From: Monarcha castaneiventris obscurior
Taxonomy: Eukaryota > Chordata > Aves > Passeriformes > Monarchidae
Reading direction: 5' to 3'
Assembly (NCBI GenBank): GCA_026261815.1
Contig: JAMPIT010000884.1
Span: forward strand, 15,770,210-15,834,209
Length of the DNA stretch: 64,000 nt
Part shown: piece after piece, positions 26,540 through 37,605 of the stretch
Numbering within the stretch: the first letter of the stretch is position 1
Layout of the letters: each line of letters opens with the position of its first letter
Notes under the pieces: model-generated
What the model was told of the DNA's origin: nothing
Seen by the model: the letters and a program-made list of their open reading frames with translations, nothing else
The model's database searches: none
Translations under genes and position numbers: made by a program

Positions 26540-26978
26540 TGATGCCTTAGGTTTTAACTTTTATATTTTTCAATTTCTGTACTGCTTAGAGTGTAACTCT
26601 GAAGTTCCTTGTAGCCTGGAATTCCTGCTCTCTCGTGCTGGGCAGACACAACAAAGCCTCTCCAGGCTTTGCCTTCAAGGACAGCCAGGCTCTTCTAGGC
26701 CCAAAATGTGTAACCCAAAGCCTCTAAGGGGGGAGCAAGCTGAGGGGAATTACATCATTGAACTGGGGCTTTAATTGGAGAATTAACCGTGGTATGCAAA
26801 TGAACCAAACCTATAAAAGTGTGAAGAACTCGTGACCTGGGGTCCATCTTGGGGTCCATATTTTGGAAGCAGCCTCTGGCTCCCCAGGGTGTACCTTGAA
26901 GGCCTTTCAAATAAACACCTATCTTTATTCCCTTACTCTTGTCTAGTCTCTGTTTCTAGGTGGCTGGAGAAGGCATCA
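26540..26978 (+). mobile_element. Solo LTR of an endogenous retrovirus, copy B
   Basis: 439 bp, same orientation and termini (TGATGCCTT...AAGGCATCA) as copy A at 3978-4415. By eye there are about ten substitutions and three 1-bp indels between them, about 97% identity. The octamer ATGCAAAT (26794-26801), TATA box TATAAAAG (26812-26819) and AATAAA (26910-26915) are intact. The flanking tetramers ACGC (26536-26539) and ACAC (26979-26982) differ at one base, which could be a mutated target-site duplication. The flanks differ from those of copy A, so this is an independent insertion rather than the other end of the same provirus. No internal retroviral sequence is present. Confidence 0.87.
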
Positions 26979-27864
26979 ACACTGAAGAAGCTGCAGGCTC
27001 CAGTCCCAGGTGTGCCTGTACCTCAGGTGCTGCTGTACAGGAGAGCAGCAAGCAGGACTGCCAAAACACAAGCAGAGCAACAAACTAAGACAGCAAATCC
27101 CTCTCTTGGGTCCTTTATCCACTCCTAACCAATACCTGTCACATCTTCAGCTGCATTTCCTCACACCCAGAGGAACAGCAAAGCCCATCTCACAGCTGCA
27201 GGCTGCTGCTGTAGCACCCAAATATGCTTCTTAACTAACACTTCTACTGGACCTGAAGAAGTTTTAAAGTTCTTCTGTCTCTTTGAAACCAAAGCTACAC
27301 TTTCAATAGAGCACAGCCACCTTCCTCCAATTTTGCAAGATTTAGCTGAGCTGAAGGCTGAGCTTGAAAGAAGATGCAATATTACACAATTCTGAAGAGA
27401 GAGCTGACTCAAGAAACCTACAGTTCTAATTTCACTGCTTCCTTTGGTATTTTCAAGGCAAAATAACTGTACATGTGGTGCTTTTGTCTGGACTAGCTTC
27501 GCAATAATCAACACAACTTCTCTTTTGATATGGTTGAAGTTAAGGAGCCAAAACCATGAAGCTCCCTGCAGAACAGTCGAATTTTACTGTATTTTCTAAT
27601 CAAGGAAACCTGAGAAACCCAGTAAGAAAAATGCACTCTAGCACTTAAAGAAAATTAGCTTCTTCTTTGGTCCTCCCTGGCACATTTTCCCTGCAGTCCA
27701 TTCTGGATTTACACAGGTGCTACTCAAAGCAGGATTTGGCCTCTTTCTCTCAGGTGGCCTGACACATTTACTGCAGTGTGCAGATATGCCTATATATTTT
27801 ACACGTACGTAAAGCACATTTCCCAGACTAAAACCCTCTCCCAGAGAGCCTCCCTAGGTCTCTG
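26979..27864. other. Non-coding stretch, no gene recognised
   Basis: A 117-codon minus-strand frame at 27161-27514 has no domain. No repeat was recognised before the ancient palindromic element that follows. Confidence 0.65.
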
Positions 27865-27967
27865 TCTGATTTTGGCCTCATTTACTCCCTTGCAAATGAA
27901 AAGTAGTTCCATTGAAGTCAGTGAGGTAACACTCGTCTTAAAAGTGTGTGAGATCATGTCAGAGCCA
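27865..27967. mobile_element. Degenerate ancient palindromic interspersed repeat
   Basis: The order of blocks is CTGATTTTGGCCTCATTTAC, then GTTCCATTGAAGTCAGTGAG, then GGTAACAC, then GTGTGTGAGATCATGTCAGA. This follows a dispersed element well known from turtle and crocodilian genomes. Its hallmark is a centre resembling ACTCCATTGAAGTCAATGG, flanked by inverted arms resembling CTGATTCT...CTCACTTACACC. The arms are still partly complementary here (TCTGA at both ends in inverted orientation). It is probably a very old copy. The family name is uncertain, and the match is from memory of the pattern rather than an alignment. Confidence 0.6.
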
Positions 27968-30900
27968 CGGTCCATAATAAAACCAGCTGCTGGTAACTCT
28001 TCTACAAGTTTCCATTCATTAGGGTTTTTTTTTTTTTGCTCGAATTCACATGAGCAAGATCCATGGGCCAAGAAACACATTTTAGAATGATAGCTATTTC
28101 CCCCTTGCTAAAAAACTAGAAAGTGCAGCAAACTATCCCAATCCTCACTGAAAAATGACAGTTTATTGCACTTTGTTAGTAAACAGAGGTGTTTATGGAC
28201 AAAACATGTGCAAATGTATTCCTGGGAATCATCCTGCGCTGCCAAAAGACAGGGACAAGATGACCTATATATGGTTTTCCCAGCTTTTCAGTTTTGGTTT
28301 TGTGGGGGAAGATTGGTGTTGGTTATGGGGGCTTTTTTACACCTATAGCTTCTGGTATTTCATTCTAAATTGGGAAACATTGAGTGCACCTATTTAAATT
28401 CAGCCTCAGAGAGATCTGTAAGCATTGAACCAGGATCAATGAAACCAGTTCTATGCCTGCTAATGCCAACAGCCTTTCCATCAGTGACTTTCCATTGCCT
28501 TGAAGGGTCACAGGAGAGACAGAAATAATGTGCTCAGATTATAATGTTTTTTCCAGTTCATCACACCAGTCTCCAGGCTTTCAGAACTGGATAACTGTAT
28601 TTTGTCATAGAAGTCAGATTCATAGCCTGTCACCACTTCAATACGTTCATTTATAACAAAACATATTTTCTACACATTTCCTACACATACAGTAAATTCC
28701 TTTCATTTTTCACTAAGACAAACTGATCTTTATCACATACTCTGACACAGAAGGCAAACACAGCATTACTCCCTCTCCACTTGTTAATATTAAGTTTGCT
28801 ATATGTTGACTCCAGGAAAGGAGCTCACATCTATTTACAGATGACAGTGAATGGAGGGAAACAAAAAAAAAACAAAACAAACTGCCTATTTTGGAAGAGC
28901 AACTGGGTTGCTACAGCAAGAACAAGAACAACAAAGTAGTTTTTGGTTTGACAAGTGAAACACTAAACATCTTTACTGACCATGGACAGTGGACTGAAGC
29001 TTTGAGGCTGTTCCCAAGCACAGTAGGAGGGGGCTGATGACTTTGACAGCCTTTACTGAGGGACCCCAAAGGGAAGGGGAACTCCCAGCTGGGGACAGTG
29101 TAGAGCAGCAGTTGAACACCATGAACTCCTGCAAAGCTTCTCTACAAGTCGCTAGAATGAGATTGCACAAACACTGAGCTGGGTCACAAATCACTTAGGG
29201 GAGGGGAAAATCAAGGGAAAAATTACTCCAAAATATGCATCATTTACACGTTCCTCTTTTAAGAGGTAAAAGGAAAACAAAGCAGTCTCCTGTCTTCCTT
29301 TGGAATCACTAAGAAATGAAAAGCATTTTTGACCATGCAATGATACTTATTTCATTCCATGTGCTTATTACTCAAGGACTTTTTCCAAAGGCTCCAGATG
29401 CCATTTACAAAGCTGATACAATGCAGAGTTTCTCACAATCCAAATCCTGAATGAAAAAATATGAATGAGATTAGATAAGTAGTTATTTTGGTCTCCAAAC
29501 TGGCTACCCCTGATCCTTCTAAGAGCTGGAAAAGAGAATTATTCATGTGCTACTGTTGCATTACCCAACAGTCACAACTTGACCGTGCTTCTTTTGGCCA
29601 CATCAGAGCTCCTCAGCAGGCATGTCTTAGCATGACTTCCTGATAATGGTCAAATGCCACCTCCTCAGAAGCACTGCTGGCCAGAGATGAGAAGTATTTG
29701 GAGGAGCAGAAGACTGGTTTCAAATCCAGGCAACCTGTCCTGTGGCTGACTGTAACACCCATGTCAAACGTGGCCTCAAAACACAAGCACGGTGTGGAAT
29801 GAGGTGTAGTCTGGGAAATCCAATTGATCCACCAGCCCTCCTGGCCACAAAGAGATGTGGGTTTGCAACCAAATTGTACAGGAGATCCCAGACATTCTCT
29901 AACTTACCAACAGGACACAAACAACGTATTTCTAAGGTACTCAATGCAAAACAAATAACAAAAATGCCAGAAAATCTCCAGCAAGCAAAGAACCTCGTGC
30001 CACTCCATTACTGCACCTAAACTTTCTCCATGTGAAATAAAATGCAACTACTTTATCCCCATGATTCTGATGGCAGAGAATACCGATCCCTAAACAAAAT
30101 AAACTGAAAAGCAAGAATGTAAACACAACTGTTCTCCAATGACTTTGCATCTCAGGGCTGTGTAGGGTTTCACTACCCAGGAATTGATGTGGTGGAAAAA
30201 AAACCCCTGAGAGCTGCGTGGAGCACTGGGGACCCCTTCTGCAACTCCCATCCAAAGCACATTGCTCCCTTCCTCCCCCAAAACTCATCCCTAATTATAC
30301 ACACTCTTATTTGCTTCACTCCTGTGGTCCCATTCCTAGCCCTGAAACACTGCCATTTAATCATTACTTTTCTTAAAGTTAGTGCTTTAAGAGTGGTGAG
30401 AATAAGATTTTGTCCACTAATCCCAGCTTTTAGTCATATAAATGCACACTAGAAGCACTGAAGACCAAGGAATTAGGTTTATATATGCACTGGTAAAGGA
30501 AATGTCCTTTTCTTGTTTGGGTTATATAGGGGGGAGGAGAGGAAATAGGCTGGTGTGTCTGGTTTTAGGAGGAGGGTTAAGTGGCAAACAAAACTGACTG
30601 AAGTTTACAGGGATCTAAAGAAAGGAACAAGAAAAAAAACTACTCACAGAGCTTTTAATAACACACAGCAGAGAAAACTGCAAGCAGACTGCACACAAAA
30701 GTTTCTGCTTTTCCTTTTTATTGTCAATATGCTCCTTGATTGCATACTGTGTCCAGTGAATAAGCCATTTACTATTGTGGCTGGAGTGAATGAAGCTCAG
30801 ACCTTTCCCATATATGGCAGGGCCTTTTAATCACCGGGGAGCGAGGAGCAATGGAATTTTACTGGCTTTCTGGGTTTGCAGTGCCCTCTCTTGTACGAAA

Positions 30901-32726
30901 TATCATTTCCCAGTGAACGCTCCTTAGTGGGATTTTGACCCAATTTCCTGCTGTCATTGTCCTTTAGGGGATGTGTAGAAAACCAAACAAAAAAGGGTCA
31001 GCTTCTCGACAGCAAGCAGCTCACAGTGAATTCTGAATTCCTCTAACTCAAGGAAATCAAACAGACCAGATCCAATGTATATTTTTAAAAACCCTCCGTA
31101 TCATTTACATCACTAAATGTATCCCAGTACAGCTACTGAAATCAAGTTCAGATTCAGGCCAACTAATGCCCAGGTTCTCCCTCATTTCCACCAATGCAGC
31201 AGAAGAGAGATTAGTGGTGTTTTAAATTACTGGGACAGCAGTAGGGAAATTCTCAGCTGGCCTGCTTTTGTCAGTATAATATACATTAGCCACAGAAATG
31301 CTTGGCTCCGTATCATCTGGATTGCCTAAACGCTCTTGTTCATATTTACAGCAATTAAAATGCTGCACTTCAGTCTTTATAATCCGAGTTGTGTTTGAAG
31401 TGGCAAAGCAACAGCTGTGGCTTATCAGACATCTGAATGAAACTCCTCATTTTCATAGCAGGGGTGTGGCTCTGCACATGGGGATATGCTGTTCCCAAAG
31501 CCAAACAAAGCAGCAAACCCTCTCCTCTCTGCAGAGCCAGGGCTGCAGCCCTCCAAAGTGATGCTGACTAGGTGCATCCTGCAGCACCAGCAGGTTAAGC
31601 TGTGCAGGTAAATGAGAGCTGACCAAACACTTCTCCATGTCTCAGAGCTAACCCAACCCACTCCTCTTTCCACACATTGTAGCCAAGCTCTTGGAATTTC
31701 TTCTCCAAACCTCTGAGTTTTAACAAGGCCGGAGCAAAGCCAAATTCTCCCCAGCTCAACGGCTATTGAAATTGCTGAGAGAAAGGAGGTTATCACGAGG
31801 TCATTGGGAAGATGCAGACAAAGTCCTCTGCCTCCTCCATCTGCAGCTGAACCTACTCAGACTGAGCAGAAATTGTCCTCAGCTGGTATTAGAAAGCAAT
31901 GGTCTGGGCTATCACACTAGCACTGTTCCGTCCTCTGGAATAGTGAGGAATTATAAAAGGTCATGCCTTTGTGCTTCTGGGATGCAAGATTTTCTCTGGG
32001 TGAACATTGTGGCTCAAGGGAAGGAAAAAAAAAAATCAAGTGAGGGCCATTTCACCATTAGAGAGCTCACTGTCAAAGAAAAGAATGAAGTGGGAAAAGG
32101 GTAGTAACATGCCCCGTGGCAGTCAGAAAGACAAGAGAGAACATCAAAGCCTTGCAAATAAGAAACAAACAATGGCCTGATCACAGACTGCTTCACTTGG
32201 GCAGAGCTCCCTTTGAAGAGGACTGGAATCCAATGGGCACAAGCCTGCAGGATCGAACCTTCACTTCTGAGGGAGCACAGGAACCGCTGCTCCTGCACTC
32301 ACTGGGCGAGGTTTGTCCAGCCCTGCTCTGCTTCTCCCTAGGCAAAGTCAGCTCCTTTGGACAAGGATGCAAAACAAGCTGCCAGCAAATCTCAGGCCCT
32401 TTGTTTACATAGCTGTCATGGGTTCAGGCTCCCTTAGCCATTCAATGAATCATGAACACTAGTTCTTCTCACCCCAAGTTATTTAACTTTGAGAAGTGAC
32501 ACAGCGATTTCCCTGCCCCTTAGGTCTCCTCATGCTCGAGGGAAGATTGGGAAGGTCACACGTGCATGGCATGTGCAGTGACACTGTCTTCCTGCATTTA
32601 GCAATACCTCTCCTCTTCGTATTTGTTAGCCTTCAAAGTTACCCTTCTGAACAGATCCCAAACCAGAGCATTTACAGCAAAACTTTATCTCCACAAATCT
32701 ATTTATAGCCCTTCTAGGAGCTAAAT

Positions 32727-32728
<2 letters not shown>
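27968..32728. other. Non-coding stretch with possible regulatory sequence
   Basis: It includes T13 at 28025-28037 and a perfect CArG box at 30808-30817. Frames of 115-123 codons at 29941-30288 and 31425-31796 overlap others on the same or opposite strand and show no domain. Confidence 0.65.
30808..30817. promoter_or_regulatory. Perfect CArG box (possible SRF site)
   Basis: CCATATATGG matches the consensus CC(A/T)6GG exactly and is a full palindrome. It sits about 6.7 kb from the inferred minus-strand promoter, downstream in the direction of transcription, so it could be an intronic enhancer element. A single 10-bp match in 64 kb has a real chance of being accidental. Confidence 0.35.

Positions 32729-32768
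<40 letters not shown>
32729..32768. repeat. T40 homopolymer
   Basis: Forty uninterrupted T, the longest homopolymer in the window. On the minus strand this would be a poly(A) tail-like run, but no AATAAA or retrocopy body was recognised next to it. Exact length may be unreliable in an assembly. Confidence 0.93.
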
Positions 32769-32770
<2 letters not shown>

Positions 32771-34678
32771 CATTTAAGGACATAAACCAGAAAATGTGCA
32801 AACGGGTGGGTTCCACTTTGCTTCACACCCTCCACAGCAAGTCTCAGGGGAAAATGCTCTTTATTTGTATTCTGTACACAAGAGGGTGTGGAAACATGTA
32901 ATGTTTCCATTGCCTGAAATCTTTCCCTAATATTTTCCCCACTGCAGCTTGGCCTGGCCCCAGGGGTTACAATTTCAAGTGCTCTCATCAACATGAGACT
33001 GAACAAGCAGATAAGGCTCAGCAGCTTGCCGAGCAGTTTTGCTTCCAATCTTATGACACTATGGTGGATCTGTAAGCAGAAGCTGCCTTCGTGCATTTTT
33101 GGAACACCCATAACAGCTTGACAGGAAATGCAGCACAAACAATTCAATCCTCAAGCACCCAGGAAATTCCCTCTAGACACAGCACCACAGTGTCACACCA
33201 CTGAGCCTGGTCCACTTCCACCTCATTCCCTGGGCTTCAGTGGTTTTATGCCCATAATCTAGAAGTCGAATAATATCTGTGTGAACACATCAAGAAAAAA
33301 ATTCTAAGATCTTCTGGGAAATCAGTCAAAAATAAGGTTTTAGCCAGTACTTAAACTTGGCATTTTGGTATTGCAAATTCTTCATAAACACTAATGAACT
33401 AAGCCCCAGCAGACCCATGGGCTAAATACAGAAAGGTACAGATTATCCTTTACTTGGAGATAGAGAAACAGACACACGGCCATTAAGTGACTCACCAGGT
33501 ATTTATGACCACAGGAAAAAAATTCAAAGGAGAAATTACTCCGGTGGCTTAAGATATTGCTTTTTCCCTTTCTTTCCCCAGCTTCCTCAGCTATTTGGTC
33601 CTGCCCTCACTGCAAGCCAGCAGGACAGTCCCCACAGGCAATTATTCATGCCTTCAACCCATGAACACTGCCACAGACAAGATTTTTTGATGGGGAGGTG
33701 CCCCTGTGCTTCATGGACAGAGTTTTCCCCTCTTGAGGGGCAGGAAGAGGGCAAGAGGCATCACTTTGTGGTGGTGGTTCCTGACCCCAGGTAGAGGAGG
33801 TGGGCGGCCCAGGTGAGAACTGGGTGCTGCTGTTCCTGGGTGCACAGACACGGCAGGAGCCAGGAGGTCTGCAGGAGACAAGGGCCAGAAGGCAGCAATT
33901 CCTCACAAGGGCAGCTGGCACAGAAGGGACCGTGCTGGTGTCTGCTGGGCAGTCAGGCTGCCGGCCCCACACTGTTCAGAAGCACTGAGCACAGATCCAA
34001 AGGAAAAATGCATGGAAAGGAGCCCTTCCTTAATGCAGGATGTAAACCACACAGCTAACATACCGGCTAAGTCAGAGTGTTACATTCCCAAACCTTTTTG
34101 GTTGATCAAATCTGTTACGAGAAATGTAGGAGCAAGCTCCCCCGGGGGTGGGAGGGATCCCAAATTACAGAGTACTGAGCGTCCTTCCCTGCTGGGCCAG
34201 TTGAATGTACAAAAAAGCATCAGGAAAGAAAAAAAAAATGTTACATAGCTCAACTGTCCTGTGACCTCGGTGTTTCATCCAGAAAGGTCAGATCTAATCT
34301 GATCTTCAAATGCTTCTGAGTCAAATTTCAGCCTCAGCCAAATCCTTGACAAGCAGCAGCTACATCTTCCAAGCAAGAACAGCACCCCAAGAGGAAGTGC
34401 CTACACACAAGTAGGTGACTTTCTTCCAGTACAGTTGCATCCCCCAAATCCATTCTTACCCATTTAAGCACTCAGCAGCTCTGCACAAAGCCAGCAAAGC
34501 ATCCCCTGCACGCACACGTTTCCCAAAGCTCTGGTAAGGCAGCAGCTTTCTCGTTACAAGCTGCCAGGGGGTAGTTACTAAGAGGAGACAATTTTTAAAG
34601 AATGAAAGCTCCCTTTGAAGGCAGACTCCCACTCTTTGCAGTCCCAGGCCTGTGTGCCTCAGGCTTTGTACACCTGGA

Positions 34679-34740
34679 GCCCAATCCTGCAAACTCCCTA
34701 TAAAGCTCCTCTCTAAGGCAATGAAAGGCTCACAGGACTG
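34679..34740. mobile_element. Possible fragment of an ancient sauropsid repeat
   Basis: GCCCAATCCTGCAAACTCC resembles the arm of another palindromic repeat family common in turtles and crocodilians (GGCCC-AATCCTGCAAACAC). The rest, including GGCAATGAAAGG, is only loosely compatible. It is probably a remnant, but a short match. Confidence 0.35.
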
Positions 34741-35649
34741 CACTTCCTCTTCTGCCCTGTTACCTTTTTTGGTGCTTTCTCCCACACCCAGGAGAGTCCA
34801 GAGGAGCCCTGCAGATGGACAGTAATGATCTCCTTGCCCTCTGATTCTTAGGCATATATGGTTTCCTGTCCCTCTTGGTTCAACACTGTGATCAAATGAA
34901 CCAAGCTGCACCCTTGGCAGACAGGGGTTAAGAACTCCACTGATCTTTAATACAAAGCAAAAGGCAGCCCACAAGAACAGGTCTCATGTAAGCAGCTACT
35001 GAGAAATCAGAGTATTTCCAACTGTCCCAGAACACTGGATTTCTATTTGTCCTGCAGGAAGGAAGCCCTGCAGGCTCTCACTTTTCTACAATGAAAAGAT
35101 CACCCCCACAGGCAGGGCTGCTCCAGCTGTGCGAAGGGAAGTGTGAAACAAGGAGGATTTCCAGTCAGGCTCTTGACAGACCCTCCCTGGCATCTTCATA
35201 GGACAGAAGCCACCTCCTAGCAGGCAGCCATGAGAAAAGCCTTGCCCTACCTTTGTGGTCTCCCCACCTGGAATGAGCAGCACTGCGCCCTAACCCTGGA
35301 TGGGATGGAAGAGATGCTCTGGGTCACACGTGGCCCCATGAATGAGACCAAGGAATAAGAAACCTTCCCACCTAAATGCATTTCAATTTTCCCTCTGATG
35401 CCCGAAAGAGGAACTTACACCACCCCCCCACTTTCCTTTCAAATCACCTTTCAGGGTCACCGTTGCATTGTGTATATCAGTGTTGGACAAGAAGTAAATG
35501 CACAAGGGAAGTTACCCCTTTCTCAGGCTGCTCCACCTCAGAATAATGCTGTGAGTACATGAAGGAGCAATTGTGGAAAACTCCTTATTCTCCTAAAACA
35601 TGCTTACATCACTCACTGTCAAAGTGTATTCAGAGTGCACAGGACTCCC

Positions 35650-35737
35650 CTTGCCTCAGACCCTGAATCCTTTAATGATGGTATTGATTTCACCAGGACT
35701 AATCCTGTGAATGAAGGCTGTGGAATTGATCCTCTTG
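35650..35737. mobile_element. Possible degenerate ancient palindromic repeat
   Basis: TATTGATTTCACCAGGACTA followed by TCCTGTGAATGAAGGCTGTG and GAATTGATCCTC parallels the centre and right arm of the sauropsid element of the form TTGACTTCAATGGGACTACT...GTGAGTAAGG...GCAGGATTGGGCC. The left arm is hardly recognisable. The call rests on pattern similarity only. Confidence 0.4.
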
Positions 35738-35839
35738 TCATTGCAAGTGGCAACAAAGAGGAGTTCTCAGGAAATACAAATTATTCCAGTTGAGTCTCTT
35801 GTTGGCAGACATCTCATCTGGTATTTCTTCCCTGCCATC

Positions 35840-36060
35840 ACGATTTAGATTCTGCATTAACATATGCAGGTTTTATTGACTAAGATTGCCTATCAAAGCA
35901 GCTTCCCCTCAGAAGGCAGACCTATCATTTCTTCAAGTGTGTTGAGAAAAGTTCCTGCTTTACCTTAAAGGCAATTTAATTAAGCAAATGGACTAAAAGT
36001 TTTGCTCCATTTGTAATTTACGCTGAAGGAGTCTGTTCCATTGGTTTTTGTGTAGTTTGG
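35840..36060. promoter_or_regulatory. Possible conserved non-coding element
   Basis: The segment has the texture of vertebrate conserved non-coding DNA: even composition, no simple repeats, and several AT-rich homeodomain-like cores. These include TTTAATTAAG at about 35978 and CATTTGTAATTTAC at about 36008. It lies 1.5 kb from the inferred promoter, on its transcribed side. This is an impression from sequence, not a measured conservation. Confidence 0.25.
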
Positions 36061-36268
36061 TGTGTGTAGTTTCAGGATCCCATCCTGCCTAAATGGCAGG
36101 AGAAAAAGATGAGACTTGCTGCAGGTGAGGACTTACTGCTACCTTTAACGAGACAGAGAAAGAATGGAGGCAGAATCCGAGGGTTCTTCAATGGCAAATC
36201 ATACAAACACAATCATTCACAGTATGATATCTAAAATAGACAAATTAGAATAAATACATGGTTCTCAC

Positions 36269-36287
36269 AAAAAAAAAAAAAAAAAAA
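36269..36287. repeat. A19 homopolymer
   Basis: Uninterrupted 19-base A run with no retrocopy features beside it. Confidence 0.9.
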
Positions 36288-36809
36288 TCCCACTCTGCCT
36301 CCTTATTTTCTTTGAGCTGCTGCCAAGGAGGGAATGTGTTATTTTCCCAAATTATTCTCCTGTCTGCCTTTTAGCAGGGGAAGCCTTCTCAGGCAAAATT
36401 GTACAAAAACTGCATACTGTGAAAAGAAATTCTCCTCTGAAAACAAATACTCCACAAAAAACTCATTTTAAAACAGTTATGTTTTCATTCTTCCAAACAA
36501 CATATGACATGTGAGACAAATCTATTCCATCCCTGCAGGTCTGGCCAGAGATTAGCAGCTTGGTCAGTGTCTGCAGCTACCAAGTATTCCTCTGCAGCTA
36601 ACTTCCTCCCTTCCCTTCATTTTCCCAGCCCTTTCCCTGAGAAATTCCCGGCTATGCAGAGTATCATGCTATCAGCAGCCAGCCTTGCACAATGCTTTCC
36701 AACTCTCCCAACATGTCACGGGAGCTGGGAATGGGATCCTGCTAGCCAGCTCTCCCCTCTGGCAAACACAGACCCAAGACTTTTAAGAGCTCCAGTCCCA
36801 CCCAAGAGC

Positions 36810-36833
36810 TTTTTTTTTTAACCCCCCCCCCCC
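36810..36833. repeat. T10-AA-C12 homopolymer pair
   Basis: Ten T, two A, then twelve C. The C12 gives a G12 tract on the minus strand, which could support quadruplex or triplex structure. Such junctions are also prone to sequencing error. Confidence 0.9.
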
Positions 36834-37158
36834 TTTTAACAGGAAAGACAACTTCACAAGAAACATTCTGGCAACGCACTGCTGCGCATGTTGAAGGCTG
36901 AAAACAAAAACTGATGCCATCTATTGTCACCAATACTTCTGTGAAAGGCTGCCATGAGGGACATCTGCCTCAGCAAGTATCAGATCTCTTACATTAACCA
37001 GAGCTTTACTGTATCTGGATCAGTTACGCCTGGAGACTGCCCTGGCAGTCAGGCTGCCCTGAAAGTCCACATATTAAGTTGCAAAATTAAAAGCAGTTCA
37101 CCAGACCTTAACACACTAAAAACTTTCTCATTGCAATGCCTTAAAAAAATAAAATAAT

Positions 37159-37176
37159 GGGGGGGGTGGGGGGGGG
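37159..37176 (+). repeat. G8-T-G9 tract, quadruplex-capable
   Basis: Seventeen G interrupted by a single T, enough for four G-triplets with short loops. It lies just outside the CpG-rich promoter region, about 340 bp downstream of the inferred first-exon end on the minus strand. Confidence 0.85.
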
Positions 37177-37375
37177 TGAACAGAAAAAGAAAAGAAGGGG
37201 TAGATAGGTTATTGCTCCACTAACAAGCCCACCAAAGGATGAAAAACGGAGTGGTGGGACCAGCAGAGATCCTGCTCCTCACCGAGGTGCAGTGGGGTGA
37301 GCGAACATGCATCCCCCTCCACAGCACGGAGATCTCCCTCCGCTCACCACCAACATCTGGGAAGGGGAGGGGGGC

Positions 37376-37408
37376 ACAGAGACAGAGAGAGAGAGAGGAG
37401 GAGAGAGC
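37376..37408 (+). repeat. GA-rich purine tract
   Basis: CAGAGACAGAGAGAGAGAG continuing into GGAGGAGAGAGC. GAGA-type purine tracts are common near vertebrate transcription starts and may stay nucleosome-poor. Confidence 0.85.
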
Positions 37409-37518
37409 AAAAGCATCCTCCGGCAGCGCTGGGCTCGGCGTGCTGCTCCATCTGCATGGCAAAGGCGGACAGGAGAGCCCGGCTCGCTCCCAAACACACG
37501 CGTCCCGTCAGTCCTTAC

Positions 37519-37605
37519 CTCTGGCTGCAAAGCTCTCAGCTAAGGAGGAAGGAAATGAATAACTGGCTGCTTGGGCAGCGGCAGCGCAGCGAGAAAGGCA
37601 CACCA
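37519..37605 (-). other. Inferred non-coding first exon of an unidentified gene
   Basis: On the minus strand the sequence ends TTTGCAGCCAGAG followed by GTAAGGAC, a strong 5' splice site (GAG|GTAAGG) with its GT at 37518-37517. The stretch upstream contains no ATG and includes a stop, so it would be 5' UTR. A TATA-like CTTTTATTGA (minus strand, 37640-37631) would place the start near 37605, which fits the exon size. The intron would extend toward position 1, and no second exon was identified. The gene name could not be deduced. Confidence 0.4.

Larger units (their letters stand above)
32769..37229. other. Non-coding stretch with GC-richer patch and ancient-repeat candidates
   Basis: A GC-richer patch lies at about 33700-33980. 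The 172-codon minus-strand frame at 34456-34974 runs through a likely ancient repeat and has no domain. Homopolymers A19 (36269-36287) and T10-AA-C12 (36810-36833) are present, and a conserved-looking AT-rich element lies at about 35840-36060. Confidence 0.65.

Noticed and set aside
3978..26978. A single 23-kb provirus bounded by the two LTRs
   Set aside because: Sequence between is not retroviral, and each LTR has its own flanks, with an exact TAGT duplication at copy A.
28440..28515. Another copy of the ancient palindromic repeats (TTTCCATTGCCTTGAAGG)
   Set aside because: Only the central dozen bases resemble the family; the arms are not recognisable.
32626..33147. 173-codon minus-strand frame with a polylysine run
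   Set aside because: The polylysine is the T40 homopolymer read in reverse, which bridges unrelated sequence without stops.
34456..34974. 172-codon minus-strand frame as an exon
   Set aside because: It runs through a probable ancient repeat and has no domain. The start and stop have no supporting signals.
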